Below are positions 33,278-42,358 of a DNA stretch of 64,000 nt, piece after piece (the first letter of the stretch is position 1; every line of letters begins with the position of its first letter). The position numbers were made by a program, and so were the translations under genes. This DNA is from Planotetraspora mira (GTDB taxonomy: Bacteria; Actinomycetota; Actinomycetes; Streptosporangiales; Streptosporangiaceae): positions 62,001-126,000 of the forward strand of contig NZ_BOOO01000036.1 of the NCBI RefSeq assembly GCF_016863275.1, read 5' to 3'. Below the pieces are notes generated by a model, which did not search any database, was not told the DNA's origin, and saw only the letters and a program-made list of their open reading frames with translations.

Positions 33278-33530
33278 AGATCACCTCGACGGACCCCTGC
33301 GGGGTCACGACACGGACCACACCGGCACCGCGGATTAGCTTCAGGCAGGACGAGCAGGGCTCGTCGGTGATGTAGAGGGTGGCTCCGTCGCACTCGTCGA
33401 TCGCCTCCCCGATAACGTTCGCGTCATGGAGGGTCGCCCATTGGTAGCCCTTCTCCACCTGACGAACGATGGAGGTGCTCTCGTCTTTGGCGTCGCTAAG
33501 GCGCGCTACGTTTAGCCATTGGTCTCCCTG
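33276..33530 (-). pseudogene. decayed dCMP/cytidine deaminase-like gene
   Basis: From 33530 down to 33276 an open frame encodes QWLNVARLSDAKDESTS, resembling the deoxycytidylate deaminase N-terminus, and then GATLYITDEPCSSCLKLIRG, the zinc-binding PCxxC half of the family. No start codon exists in the N-terminal part; the first is GTG 33458, which leaves 60 residues. The segment between the N-terminus and the zinc motif is much shorter than normal, and the expected HAEAN motif reads HDAN, so the catalytic glutamate is missing. It is most likely a phage-derived remnant. It ends beside the terminator at 33241-33277. Confidence 0.6.
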
Positions 33531-33685
33531 TCAGTGTATGCCCTGGTCAAAGGGCATCTGTAAGGGAGTCAAAGCTGGCGGATGGCCGTGCCGAAGCGGG
33601 TCGCCGCCGCCTATCTCGCTGAAGCGCCGTAACCCTCTCGGGAGGGCCGCACTGAGCAGTCGGCGGCTCCATTCCCCTGTGGCGA

Positions 33686-34360
33686 TCAGGTGGCGGAGGC
33701 TGACCGGAGTGCCTCCCGTGACAGCCGGTCGGCGGCCCTCGTCGTCTCCGGAAGGCGATAACGGGGAGTGAGCGTCAGGACGTTGTGGCAGGCGGTGTCC
33801 AGGTCGACCGCGTGGCCGACCGAGACGAAGACCGGCTTGACGCCGTCCTGCGTCCGAAGCACCCGCCCGACGACGTCGCCGTCCAGACGCAGCTCACTCC
33901 ACGCCCCCCGCTCGTGCGCGGGCTCGTCATAGGCGCCCACGAACGCGGTCTTCGCGACGCCGATGGCGGGCAGACCGGTGAGCACGCCCAGATGGCAGGC
34001 GAGGCCGAACCGCCGTGGGTGGGCGATGCCGTACCCGTCGCAGACGACCAGGTCCGGTGTGACTGAGAGCCGCTCCAGCGCCTGGATGACGCTGGGCAGC
34101 TCTCGGAAGGCCAGCAGCCCCGGCACATAGTCGAAGGCGACCCGCCCGGGGACGGCGACCTGGTCGAGCACCTGGAGCGTGACCCCGTCGAGGACGACGA
34201 CCGCGGCGGCGAGACGGTCATCGGCGTAGGCGACGTCGACGCCGGCCACTCTCGCCGGACGGCGTTCGCCCGGCCCGACGAGATCGAGCCGCGAACGCAG
34301 CTCCTCCTGGATCAGCTCAGCCTCGCGAGGGGTCGCGGGCATGGTCATGGGCAGGCGCAT
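33686..34360 (-). CDS. nfi: endonuclease V (deoxyinosine 3' endonuclease)
   Basis: A 224-residue DNA repair enzyme that nicks near deoxyinosine from adenine deamination. Conserved features: AGVDVAYADD with the first metal aspartate near residue 40, VPGLLAFRELP with the glutamate, VVCDGYGIAHPRRFGLACHL with the second aspartate, AIGVAKT, and VSVGHAVDL with the conserved histidine. ATG 34360 gives the usual family N-terminus; ribosome site weak, and internal ATG codons just downstream are alternatives. It sits at the edge of the island. Confidence 0.9.
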   Translation of the reverse strand: MRLPMTMPATPREAELIQEELRSRLDLVGPGERRPARVAGVDVAYADDRLAAAVVVLDGVTLQVLDQVAVPGRVAFDYVPGLLAFRELPSVIQALERLSVTPDLVVCDGYGIAHPRRFGLACHLGVLTGLPAIGVAKTAFVGAYDEPAHERGAWSELRLDGDVVGRVLRTQDGVKPVFVSVGHAVDLDTACHNVLTLTPRYRLPETTRAADRLSREALRSASAT

Positions 34361-34614
34361 TCTCACATTCGAGGACGATAACCACTGGCCCCTCGGAGGG
34401 AACGCGGATGGGTCCGGCCGGCCCGCAGCGGGCTCGAAGACGACATGCCGTTCGAGATAGCCGTCCTGGAGTGCCCGGGCGATCGTCACGGTGACGGGAT
34501 CTGGCGTGGGGCAGTGGTCTTCTCGCGTAGATCTGAATTGGCGACTGGAATGCATGTCCGATTCACGGTTTATGTGCGCGAGGTTTTGTCGGTGGTGGTC
34601 GTTAGTTTTGCGCT

Positions 34615-36666
34615 GTGATTGTCGAGCGGCAGATGATTCCGGAAGGGCTGGCCGATATGGCGCCCGGTCCGGAGCTTTCCGTTCTGCTGGATGGGCTGGA
34701 TCTCGGCCGGTTGAGCGGGTACGACGCGGTGGTGGTCCTGCAGGCCCATGCTCGGCTGGAGGCGCATGTGCAGGCCAGGAAAGCGACCGTGATGGCCGAA
34801 GTCGGGTTGTATGTTCCCGCACCCGGCGATATGACGAAAATGGCGGTGCCGGACAAATACTCCGCCGATGAAATACGTGCCGCGTTGACGTTGACGCGGC
34901 GGGCGGCCGAACGGGAATACGCGTTCGCTCATGACCTGGCCACCCGTCTGCCCGCTGTTCGTGAGGCGCTCGGTGCGGGCCGGATCGACAAACCCCGCGC
35001 GATGGTGTTCTCCGACTGGCTCGAAGACGTCCCGGCCGACCTCGCCCGCACGGTGGCCGACCATCTGCTGCCCACGGCAGGAGGGCATACCACCAGCCAG
35101 CTCAAAGACAAGATCAAACGGCTTCTGCTGGCCGCCGACCCGGGCTGGGCCCGCCGCCGCTACGAACGCGCCCTGCAACGCCGCCGGGTCGAAGGCACCC
35201 GCCTGCCCGACGGCAGCGCCAGCATCGCCGGCCACCAACTGCCTCTGGACCAGGCCGCCGCCGCGATCGCCCGCGTCGACGCCATCGCTCAGCAGGCCAA
35301 ACGCGCCGGGCTGCACACCCCGATCGACCACATCCGCACCGACATCTTCCTCGGCCTGCTCGACGGCACCCTTTCCGGCCTGAACGACACCCAGATCGCC
35401 ACCGCCCTCCTCCACGCCGGCCCACCGCGCCCCGACGAAGAGGACTACGACGACCAACTGGACGACCGCCCCGACGACGGACCTGGCAGCGAACCCAGCG
35501 ACGGACCTGGCAGCGGACCCGACGAGGGACGTGATGGCGGACCTGGCCTGAGGGGAGGCGGCGAGCCCGGTCTCGGACCTGGCACGGGGCCGGGCGAGGG
35601 CTACGCACCAGGGCCGGTGGTGGGGTTCTCGGCGGGCGAGATACGAGTCCAGGTGTCGACCTTGATGCATCTGGACGACCTGCCCGCCGAACTCGCCGGA
35701 TGGGGACCCATCCACGCACACCTGGCCCGTCGCCTGACCAAAGCCCAGATCAACAGCGAATGGCGCTACGCCATCTGCGATCACGACGGGAGACTCCTCC
35801 ATGCGGGAATCACCCGTCACCGACCCAACGGCTGGCCACGCCGCCCGACACGCGGACCTGCACCGGATCCGAGACCACCTTCCGGACGGGCGTCGGCACG
35901 TCGCCGAGGCATCGTCGAACTACAGATCCCCCTCGCCCTGCTCCGCCAATGGCAGACCGACCTGCCCTCCCTCGGCGGCTGGGCCTCCGTCATCGCCGAC
36001 ATCATCCGCCAACTCGACCAGCACATTGGCGACCCCCCCACCGACTACCTCGGCTCGAACCACCCGGTCGCGGACGAGCACACCGTGACTGCCGAGCCAG
36101 TCACGACCGGACACCTCGGCCGGGTCGAGGGAACCACCGACGACCCATGGGCGCGCGCATACCCAGGCCCGTCCAGCAGTGATGAGCGGCGCCGATTCGC
36201 CGCCGCCAAGCTGCGCCGGTGGATTCAGATCCGCGACCGCGTCTGCTGCCACCCCGGCTGCCGCGCTCCCGCCACCCGCACCGAACTCGACCACACCAAC
36301 CCCCACGGCCGCGGCGGACCGACCATCCACACCAACCTCGCCGCCACCTGCACCCACGACCACGACCTCCGAGACCATGGCTGGCAACTCACCCAGACCG
36401 CGCCAGGCCACCTGACGTGGATCAGCCGAACCGGCCACCACTACCCCGTCCAACCCCCACCGATCATCGAACCCCTCCCCGAACCCAACCCCCACACCAC
36501 CGACCACCCCACAGCAGAAACCGACCTCCCGCCCCACCCCTGGGAACACACCCCCATCTGGACCGACCACCCAGCCGACCGGCGAAAACGCCAGCCAGAT
36601 ACCCACCCGCCACCCGAACCGGGCAGGCCACAGGCCGGGTCGGACAACGACACCCCGCCCTTCTGA
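34615..36666 (+). CDS. DUF222 / HNH endonuclease domain protein (13E12-type)
   Basis: A 683-residue protein of a family amplified in actinobacterial genomes. Residues about 20-250 form the DUF222 helical domain (GYDAVVVLQAHARLEAHVQA region). A Gly/Asp/Pro-rich linker lies at about residues 275-340. The HNH nuclease domain near residues 540-590 shows CCHPGCRAPATRTELDHTNP, HGRGGPT and N-x-CTHDHDLRDHGW, with zinc cysteines and the HNH residues intact. The last 75 residues are Pro/His/Thr-rich. GTG 34615 is used; ATG 34633 is an alternative. Role unknown; links to mobile DNA are inference. Confidence 0.85.
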   Translation: MIVERQMIPEGLADMAPGPELSVLLDGLDLGRLSGYDAVVVLQAHARLEAHVQARKATVMAEVGLYVPAPGDMTKMAVPDKYSADEIRAALTLTRRAAEREYAFAHDLATRLPAVREALGAGRIDKPRAMVFSDWLEDVPADLARTVADHLLPTAGGHTTSQLKDKIKRLLLAADPGWARRRYERALQRRRVEGTRLPDGSASIAGHQLPLDQAAAAIARVDAIAQQAKRAGLHTPIDHIRTDIFLGLLDGTLSGLNDTQIATALLHAGPPRPDEEDYDDQLDDRPDDGPGSEPSDGPGSGPDEGRDGGPGLRGGGEPGLGPGTGPGEGYAPGPVVGFSAGEIRVQVSTLMHLDDLPAELAGWGPIHAHLARRLTKAQINSEWRYAICDHDGRLLHAGITRHRPNGWPRRPTRGPAPDPRPPSGRASARRRGIVELQIPLALLRQWQTDLPSLGGWASVIADIIRQLDQHIGDPPTDYLGSNHPVADEHTVTAEPVTTGHLGRVEGTTDDPWARAYPGPSSSDERRRFAAAKLRRWIQIRDRVCCHPGCRAPATRTELDHTNPHGRGGPTIHTNLAATCTHDHDLRDHGWQLTQTAPGHLTWISRTGHHYPVQPPPIIEPLPEPNPHTTDHPTAETDLPPHPWEHTPIWTDHPADRRKRQPDTHPPPEPGRPQAGSDNDTPPF

Positions 36667-36729
36667 ACCCCCAGAAGGGCGGGCGCATCGCCATGCCCGT
36701 GGAGCCGCGCCCGCAGCCGAGACCCGCCG

Positions 36730-37401
36730 TCACGCGGAGCGGTCGTGCTCCGGGACGACGCGGGGGAGTGCGATGGCGGTGGCGAGCAAACCGTCCGCGA
36801 CGATCCATCTGCCCGTCAGCCGGTCGGTCCCCATCCGGGGGTCGGAGATCAGCAGCGTCGCGGTGAACCGCCCCGAGGGATCGACATCGACCGTGGCCTC
36901 GGTGAAGTCGAGCCAACGCCCCGTGAGAGGAAACCAGGCCTTGTAGACCGACTCTTTGGCGCTGAACAGGATCCTGTCCCAGCTCACCCGCGGATTGCCG
37001 TCGCGCAGCCGGTCGAGCGCGGCGATCTCCTCCGGTGAGGCGACCGTTTCGAGTACCCCGGCGGGGAGAGGCCCGTCCGGTTCGGCGTCGATGCCGATGG
37101 TGATTCCGGACGTCGAGGTCGCGACGGCGGCGGCGCGATATCCGGAGCAGTGCGTGATGCTCCCGATCGTGCCGGATGGCCACTGCGGCGCGCCCCGGTC
37201 GCCGCGGAGTATGGGGCCGGGAGGCACCCCCAGGCGGGCGAGCGCCGTCCGCGCACAGTGCCGTCCGGTGATGAACTCGCGCCGCCGCTTCTCCACGGCG
37301 CGGGCGATCAGCGGTTCCTCCTCGGGGAACAGTGTGTCCGCGGGCGCGTCATCGAACATCTCGGCCGCCGTCACCCACGGAGGAAGGATCTCGCCGATCA
37401 T
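36730..37401 (-). CDS. pptT: 4'-phosphopantetheinyl transferase, EntD/PptT type
   Basis: A 223-residue enzyme that moves phosphopantetheine from CoA to carrier proteins, activating acyl and peptidyl carrier domains. The two signature motifs are present: IGIDAEP near residue 108 and FSAKESVYKAW near residue 153. The ATG overlaps the stop of the upstream metallophosphatase gene by four bases. In Mycobacterium tuberculosis PptT is cotranscribed with the phosphatase PptH, which removes the same group; the arrangement here matches, supporting both names. Confidence 0.85.
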   Translation of the reverse strand: MIGEILPPWVTAAEMFDDAPADTLFPEEEPLIARAVEKRRREFITGRHCARTALARLGVPPGPILRGDRGAPQWPSGTIGSITHCSGYRAAAVATSTSGITIGIDAEPDGPLPAGVLETVASPEEIAALDRLRDGNPRVSWDRILFSAKESVYKAWFPLTGRWLDFTEATVDVDPSGRFTATLLISDPRMGTDRLTGRWIVADGLLATAIALPRVVPEHDRSA

Positions 37402-38228
37402 CCCGGGCTCCCCGGAAGGATGGCGCGCGGCTGGGCCGGCCCTTCGTCGCGCAGCCGCCACTCCCGTGGGTAGCCCAGCGAGACCTCCTCGAACCGGACG
37501 CCGTCATACCAGGTCGTCCGGGGAATGTGCAGGTGACCGTAGACGACGGCCGCGGCCTGGAAACGCGTGTGCCAATCGGCGGTCCGCTCGGTACCGCACC
37601 ACATGGCGAACTCGGGGTAGCGCAGGACGCTCGTCGGCTCACGGACGAGCGGAAAGTGGTTGACCAGCACGGTCGGCAGCCCAAGCTCCGCGAGGCGGCG
37701 TTCCGTGTGCTCGACTCTCGCGTGGCACCAGGCCTCCCGCGACGGATGGGGATCCGGATGCAGCACGAACTCGTCGGAGCAGACGATGCCCGTTCCGTGC
37801 GCGTAGTCCAGGCCCTCGTCCTTCGTCGAGGTCCCGGCGGGAAGGAAACTGTAGTCGTAGAGCACGAACAGGGGCGCGACGGCGACGGGCCCGTCCTGGC
37901 CGTTCCACACGGGGTACGGATCCTCGGGAGTGGACACCTTGAGATCGCGGCAGATGCCGACGAGGTGCTCATAGCGTCGCACGCCGCGCAGGGTCACCGG
38001 GTCGTGCGCCGTGGTCCATAGTTCGTGGTTGCCGGGAGCCCAGATCACCTTCGCGTAGTGGCCGGCGAGTGTGCCGAGCGCCCACTCGATGTCGGCGGGC
38101 GTCTCGGCCACGTCGCCGGCGACGATCAGCCAGTCGTCGGCCGTTTCCGGCCGAAGCCCGGCGACGATCTCGCGGTTCTCCGGATAGCCGATGTGCAGGT
38201 CGCTTATGGCGTAAAGCGTCCCGGTCAC
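37398..38228 (-). CDS. pptH: metallophosphoesterase, PptH-like phosphopantetheinyl hydrolase
   Basis: A 276-residue calcineurin-like phosphatase. Metal-site motifs in order: ISDLHIGYPENREI near residue 8 (DxH), VAGDVAE near residue 37, WAPGNHELW near residue 63, and the later VNHFPL and YGHLHIP histidine motifs. PptH of M. tuberculosis (Rv2795c) hydrolyses phosphopantetheine from carrier proteins and antagonises PptT. The name is given from fold plus the overlapping pptT gene; the reaction is not shown by sequence alone. ATG 38228. Confidence 0.78.
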   Translation of the reverse strand: MTGTLYAISDLHIGYPENREIVAGLRPETADDWLIVAGDVAETPADIEWALGTLAGHYAKVIWAPGNHELWTTAHDPVTLRGVRRYEHLVGICRDLKVSTPEDPYPVWNGQDGPVAVAPLFVLYDYSFLPAGTSTKDEGLDYAHGTGIVCSDEFVLHPDPHPSREAWCHARVEHTERRLAELGLPTVLVNHFPLVREPTSVLRYPEFAMWCGTERTADWHTRFQAAAVVYGHLHIPRTTWYDGVRFEEVSLGYPREWRLRDEGPAQPRAILPGSPG

Positions 38229-38264
38229 CGAACGGCCCCGAGACGTCTCATGCCGTGGTGCCGG

Positions 38265-38558
38265 TCATGAGGCGTCCTCCTGCCAGGTCACGACAAGTTC
38301 GCGGCGCTGGCCGAACCGTTCCAGGTGCCGGCCGAGGACATCCTGCACGGCGGCGAGGGACTCCGCGTCCGAGGCGCTGGCGCGCATGACGAGCCGGTCC
38401 GCCTCCGGAGTGAGGGTCCCCTCCCCGGCGGAGAAGGTGAGCCGGTAGCCGTCGCCGGGCAGGTCCTCGACCGCGACCTTGCGGCCGAGGTGGGACGCGA
38501 GTTGCTTGGCGTACCGTGCGGCTGCGTCAGTGGCGACATGTGCGGTGGAACTGGGCAT
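38265..38558 (-). CDS. DUF2218 protein
   Basis: A 97-residue protein of the DUF2218 family found widely in actinobacteria. Marks are the helical start AARYAKQLASHLGRKVAVED, the strand region GYRLTFSAGEGTLTPEADRL and the end LERFGQRRELVVTW. ATG 38558 has AGGAGG nine bases upstream, better than a TTG at 38564. Function unknown; in other genomes it often lies near siderophore or iron genes. Confidence 0.75.
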   Translation of the reverse strand: MPSSTAHVATDAAARYAKQLASHLGRKVAVEDLPGDGYRLTFSAGEGTLTPEADRLVMRASASDAESLAAVQDVLGRHLERFGQRRELVVTWQEDAS

Positions 38559-39013
38559 GGCCAACAGCCTCCTACGATCAGGCCCCCGGGGGCAAAGAAG
38601 AAGCCCGAGAGCGTCTGGCCACTAGCGACAAACTTGATCCCTCAAATATTTCCGCTTAGGCGCCGCGCGGCCGGCGGGACGCCGCCGGTCAAGTCAGGCG
38701 CGTCCGTCATACGACGGCCGAAAGGGCCGCGCCCGCGGACGGCAGAGCGGCGAAGCCGATGATGGCGGCCTGGATGCCGCCGCCCGAGACGCCCGAGACG
38801 GCCGAGACGGCCGGGGCGCTCGAGACGGCCTGGGTGCTCGAGACTCCCGAGACCGCCGAGACGCCCGGGACCTGGCTGTGCTGACCGTCTCCGACGCTAC
38901 GCTCCCTGGTGGCTGTCGGTGGCGACGGTCTCGATGCGGCGGCCGAACGCGGCCGTGCGCGCACTGCTCGATCTCGTGGATCATCACGTGCGCGACACGG
39001 CCGCCTCCGGGTC
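38559..39013. other. 455-base interval without a convincing gene
   Basis: Contains the leader of the DUF2218 gene, with an AT-richer stretch near 38628-38655, and then the 9-base tandem repeat described separately. Short open frames on both strands (minus 38707-38964; plus ending near 39018 with PNAAVRALLDLVDHHVRD) lack good start sites. One could be a relic of a lost gene. Confidence 0.5.
38786..38875. repeat. 9-base tandem repeat, ten units
   Basis: Ten consecutive 9-base units resembling GAGACGCCC or GAGACGGCC run from 38786 to 38875, with two GGGGCGCTC/TGGGTGCTC variants inside. On the minus strand they would give a GVS/AVS tripeptide repeat inside an 85-residue frame that ends in a hydrophobic stretch, but no start site supports it. 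Confidence 0.75.
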
Positions 39014-42000
39014 CTAACCCGCCGCAGTCCCCACGGGCTCGGGGGTGCGGTCCGGGACCGGCGGTACGGCCCGCCGGAGCCGGCGCCTCTCCTTGCGGTT
39101 CTCGACCATGGTGTAGAGGGTCGGGACCAGGATGAGCGTGAGCGCCGTGGAGCTGATCAGGCCGCCGATCACCACGACGGCGAGCGGCTTGGAGATGAAG
39201 CCGCCGCCTCCGGTGATGCCCAGGGCCATGGGCAGCAACGCGAAGATGGTGGCCAGGGCCGTCATCAGGATGGGGCGCAACCGCCTCCTGCCGCCCTCGA
39301 CCACAGCCTCGTGCAGCGACATCCCCTGGTCCCGATACTGGTTGATCAGGTCGAGCAGGACGATGGCGTTGGTCACCACGATGCCGACGAGCATCAACAT
39401 GCCGATCATCGCGGCCAGGCCGAGCGACGTGCCGGTGACCAGGAGCAGCCCGAGCGCGCCCGTCGCGGCGAACGGGATCGAGACCAGGAGCACCAGTGGC
39501 TGGATCAGGCTCCGGAACGTGGCCACCATGATCAGGAACACCAGCGCAACAGCCGCCACGAGGGCGAGACCGAGGTTGCCGAACGCCTCCTGCTGGTCGG
39601 CGCTGACGCCGCCGATGGTGTAGGTGGCGCCCGCTGGGAGCGTGAGCGCGTCCAGCCGCTTCTCCAGGTCGGCGCTCGTCGCCCCGAGGTCGGAACCCGA
39701 GGCCTTGCCGGAGATCGTCGCGCTGCGCTTGCCGTCGATGCGGGTGAGCTGAACGGGCCCGTCGACCTCGCGGACGGTCGCCACGTCCGCGACGGTGGTC
39801 TTCCCCACGAGCGTGAGGCCGCGCAGCGCGGCCAGCGACGCCGGGGCGCCGACCGGGCGCACGATCACTGCCGCGTTCGCCCCGTCAAGGGTGAGCTGCG
39901 TGACGGTGCTGCCGCGCAGCGCCTGCGTCACGGCCTGCCCGACGGCGATCTCCGTGAGCCCGTGCGCGGCGGCCTTCTTCCGGTCCACCGTCACCTCCAC
40001 GCGCGGGGCGGTGTCGGCGATGGTGGTGGTCACCTCGGTCACGCCGGGGACGGCGGCCATGGCCTGCTGCACCTGCTTGGCCGTGGCCGACAGCGTGTCC
40101 AGCTCGGCCGCCTGCACGTCGACCTCGAGCCCGTTGCCGCCGAGGCCGCCCGACTGGCCGACCTGGATCTCGCCGACATCGGGCAGCTTGCCGATGCGGT
40201 CACGCAGGGAGTCCTGCACCGCGGTGACGTCGCTGCCGTCCTTCAGCGTGAGCGAGAATCCGGCGCGCGCGGCGCCGCCGCCGGCGGAGTTGGCGCCTGG
40301 GTTGACGTTGTTACGCCCACCCACCGTGACCTGGTAGGACTCGACCTCCTTGGTCGCGGTGACGACCTGCTCGACCTGCTTGGCCTTGGCGTCGGCGCTC
40401 GCCAGCGACGTGCCGACGGGCAGGGTCTGGGTGATGTTGACGGTGTTCTCGCCGGTTCCGTCGATGAAGCTCGTCTGCAGCCTCGGGACCAGGGCGAGCG
40501 TTCCCACGAAGATGGCCAGAGCCGCGGCCACGATCCTGAACCTGTGCTCGGTCGCGTACCGGATGACGGGGACGTACGCCCGCTGGAGCCACCCGTGCCG
40601 CTCCCGCTCCTCGGCCTGGACCCGGATCGTCTCCGCGTCGGCGCCCTGCGGCGCCTTCATGAACCAGTAGGCGAGCACCGGCACCATGGTGAGGGCCACG
40701 AGCAGCGAGGCCAGCAGCGCCACGGTCACCGTGACCGCGAACGGGCTGAAGAGCTCGCCGACGAGGCCGCCGGTGAACGCGATGGGCAGGAAGACCGCGA
40801 CCGTGGTCAGCGTCGACGCGGTGACCGCGCCCGCCACCTCGCGGACCGCGTTCTCCACCGCCTTCCGCTTGGCCTCGCCGTACGACAGGTGGCGTTTGAT
40901 GTTCTCCAGCACCACGATCGAGTCGTCCACGACGCGGCCGATCGCGATGGTGAGCGCGCCGAGGGTCAGCATGTTCAGCGAGTAGTCCCGGGCCCACAGG
41001 GCGATCAGCGCGATGAGCACCGACAGCGGGATCGACAACGCCGTCACGATCGTCGAGCGGATCGACGTGAGGAAGACGAGGATGATCAGCACGGCCATCA
41101 CCAGGCCGAGCAGGCCCTCGGTGGTCAGGCTGTTGATGGACTCCCGCACGGAGGGCGCCTGGTCGAACACCACGGTGAGCTGGGCGTCCCCGCCTAGCCC
41201 CCGGGTCAGCTCCGGCAGCTTCGCCCGGACGGCGTCGGAGATCGACACTGCGTTGCCGCCGGACTTCATCGTGATCGACACGGCCAGGCTCGGCTTGCCG
41301 TTCGTCCTGGTCAGCGTGGTGGTGTCGGCGAGGCCGAGGGAGACCTTCGCGACGTCGCCGAGCCGTACCGGGGCAGGTGCGGCCCGGCCGGCCGTCCGGC
41401 CCGCGGGAGGCCCGGCGGCCCCACCGGCGGAGGCCGGAGGCGCGGGGGTCAGGTAGAGGTTCTTGAGGTCGTCGACGCCGGTGAAGCCCTTGCCCACCTG
41501 CACGGTCAGCGTCCGGTCCGACTGGGTGAGGGTGCCGGCGGGAACGGGGGCGCCGGCCGCCTGGATGGCGCCGATGACGGCGGCCGCGGTCAGACCGTGG
41601 CGGGCCAGCTTGTCGTCGTCCGGCGTGACGGTGACGACCTGGTCGCGTGCGCCGCTGACGGAGACGTCTCTGACCCCGTCGATTCCGCTGAGCGCGGGAG
41701 CGACCTGGGAGTTCAGCTTGGCGGCGAGCGCGCGCTGGTCCCCGGTCGATCCCGCGGCGAGCTGGATGACCGGCAGGTCGTCGGTGCTTCCCGCGAGGAC
41801 CTGGGGGTCGACGCCGTCGGGCAGTTGCGCGGACACTCTGCCGATCGCCTGCTGGATCTGGGCCTGCGCGGCGTCGATGTCGGCGCCGAAGTCGAACACG
41901 ACCCCGACGGTCGCGCCGGACTCCCTGGATATCGAGGTGACCCCGGTGACTCCCGCCAGGCCGCGGACCGCGTCCTCGAGCGGCACGGTCACCTGCTCCT

Positions 42001-42181
42001 CGACGATCTGCGGCGCCACTCCCGGGTACGACGACACGATCGACACGGTGGGCAGGGATATCGAGGGCAGCAACTGCTGTTTGATCGCCGGGAGCGTATA
42101 TGCGCCGAACCCGACCACCATGATGGTCAGGAGCGCGACCAGCCCCCGGTTGGCGAGGCTCAATCTGGCCAGAAAGGACAT
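39014..42181 (-). CDS. RND-family efflux transporter (AcrB/HAE1-like)
   Basis: A 1055-residue inner-membrane proton-driven exporter with two sets of six transmembrane segments and large extracytoplasmic loops. The N-terminus SFLARLSLANRGLVALLTIM and the segments NMLTLGALTIAIGRVVDDSI (TM4, carrying the paired acidic residues) and MLMLVGIVVTNAIVLLDLIN (TM10) are typical. Unlike Gram-negative systems, no membrane fusion protein or outer channel gene is adjacent, as is usual in actinobacteria. The frame is open to ATG 42214; ATG 42181 gives the canonical start. It lies downstream of a two-component system on the same strand that may control it. Confidence 0.88.
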   Translation of the reverse strand: MSFLARLSLANRGLVALLTIMVVGFGAYTLPAIKQQLLPSISLPTVSIVSSYPGVAPQIVEEQVTVPLEDAVRGLAGVTGVTSISRESGATVGVVFDFGADIDAAQAQIQQAIGRVSAQLPDGVDPQVLAGSTDDLPVIQLAAGSTGDQRALAAKLNSQVAPALSGIDGVRDVSVSGARDQVVTVTPDDDKLARHGLTAAAVIGAIQAAGAPVPAGTLTQSDRTLTVQVGKGFTGVDDLKNLYLTPAPPASAGGAAGPPAGRTAGRAAPAPVRLGDVAKVSLGLADTTTLTRTNGKPSLAVSITMKSGGNAVSISDAVRAKLPELTRGLGGDAQLTVVFDQAPSVRESINSLTTEGLLGLVMAVLIILVFLTSIRSTIVTALSIPLSVLIALIALWARDYSLNMLTLGALTIAIGRVVDDSIVVLENIKRHLSYGEAKRKAVENAVREVAGAVTASTLTTVAVFLPIAFTGGLVGELFSPFAVTVTVALLASLLVALTMVPVLAYWFMKAPQGADAETIRVQAEERERHGWLQRAYVPVIRYATEHRFRIVAAALAIFVGTLALVPRLQTSFIDGTGENTVNITQTLPVGTSLASADAKAKQVEQVVTATKEVESYQVTVGGRNNVNPGANSAGGGAARAGFSLTLKDGSDVTAVQDSLRDRIGKLPDVGEIQVGQSGGLGGNGLEVDVQAAELDTLSATAKQVQQAMAAVPGVTEVTTTIADTAPRVEVTVDRKKAAAHGLTEIAVGQAVTQALRGSTVTQLTLDGANAAVIVRPVGAPASLAALRGLTLVGKTTVADVATVREVDGPVQLTRIDGKRSATISGKASGSDLGATSADLEKRLDALTLPAGATYTIGGVSADQQEAFGNLGLALVAAVALVFLIMVATFRSLIQPLVLLVSIPFAATGALGLLLVTGTSLGLAAMIGMLMLVGIVVTNAIVLLDLINQYRDQGMSLHEAVVEGGRRRLRPILMTALATIFALLPMALGITGGGGFISKPLAVVVIGGLISSTALTLILVPTLYTMVENRKERRRLRRAVPPVPDRTPEPVGTAAG

Positions 42182-42358
42182 CGTTCCACTTCTCTTGATA
42201 TGACCGGGGCGCATGCGATTTCGGCCCGGGCCGACGGCTGCTCGTCGTGATGTCTCAAGGCTCGCGCGCGCAGGGACCCGGCTCGTCCGACGCGAGGACG
42301 GTCTTCGGGTACCGCGATCGCAGTAGCGGTCAGGTGGCGGTTACGCCGGGGGGCGGGG

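Noticed and set aside
30403-33685. tRNA-associated attachment sites flanking the island
   Set aside because: No tRNA gene and no matching direct repeats could be found at the two edges by reading.
38707-38964. 85-residue minus-strand frame over the 9-base repeat
   Set aside because: No ribosome site or family; the repeat itself keeps the frame open. Kept only as a repeat.
38914-39018. plus-strand frame ending PNAAVRALLDLVDHHVRD
   Set aside because: The end looks protein-like, but no start with a ribosome site exists and upstream it runs into the tandem repeat. It may be a relic.
38909-41197. 762-residue plus-strand open frame opposite the RND gene
   Set aside because: Shadow of a GC-rich gene; its product is an Asp/Gly/His/Arg-rich string without domains.
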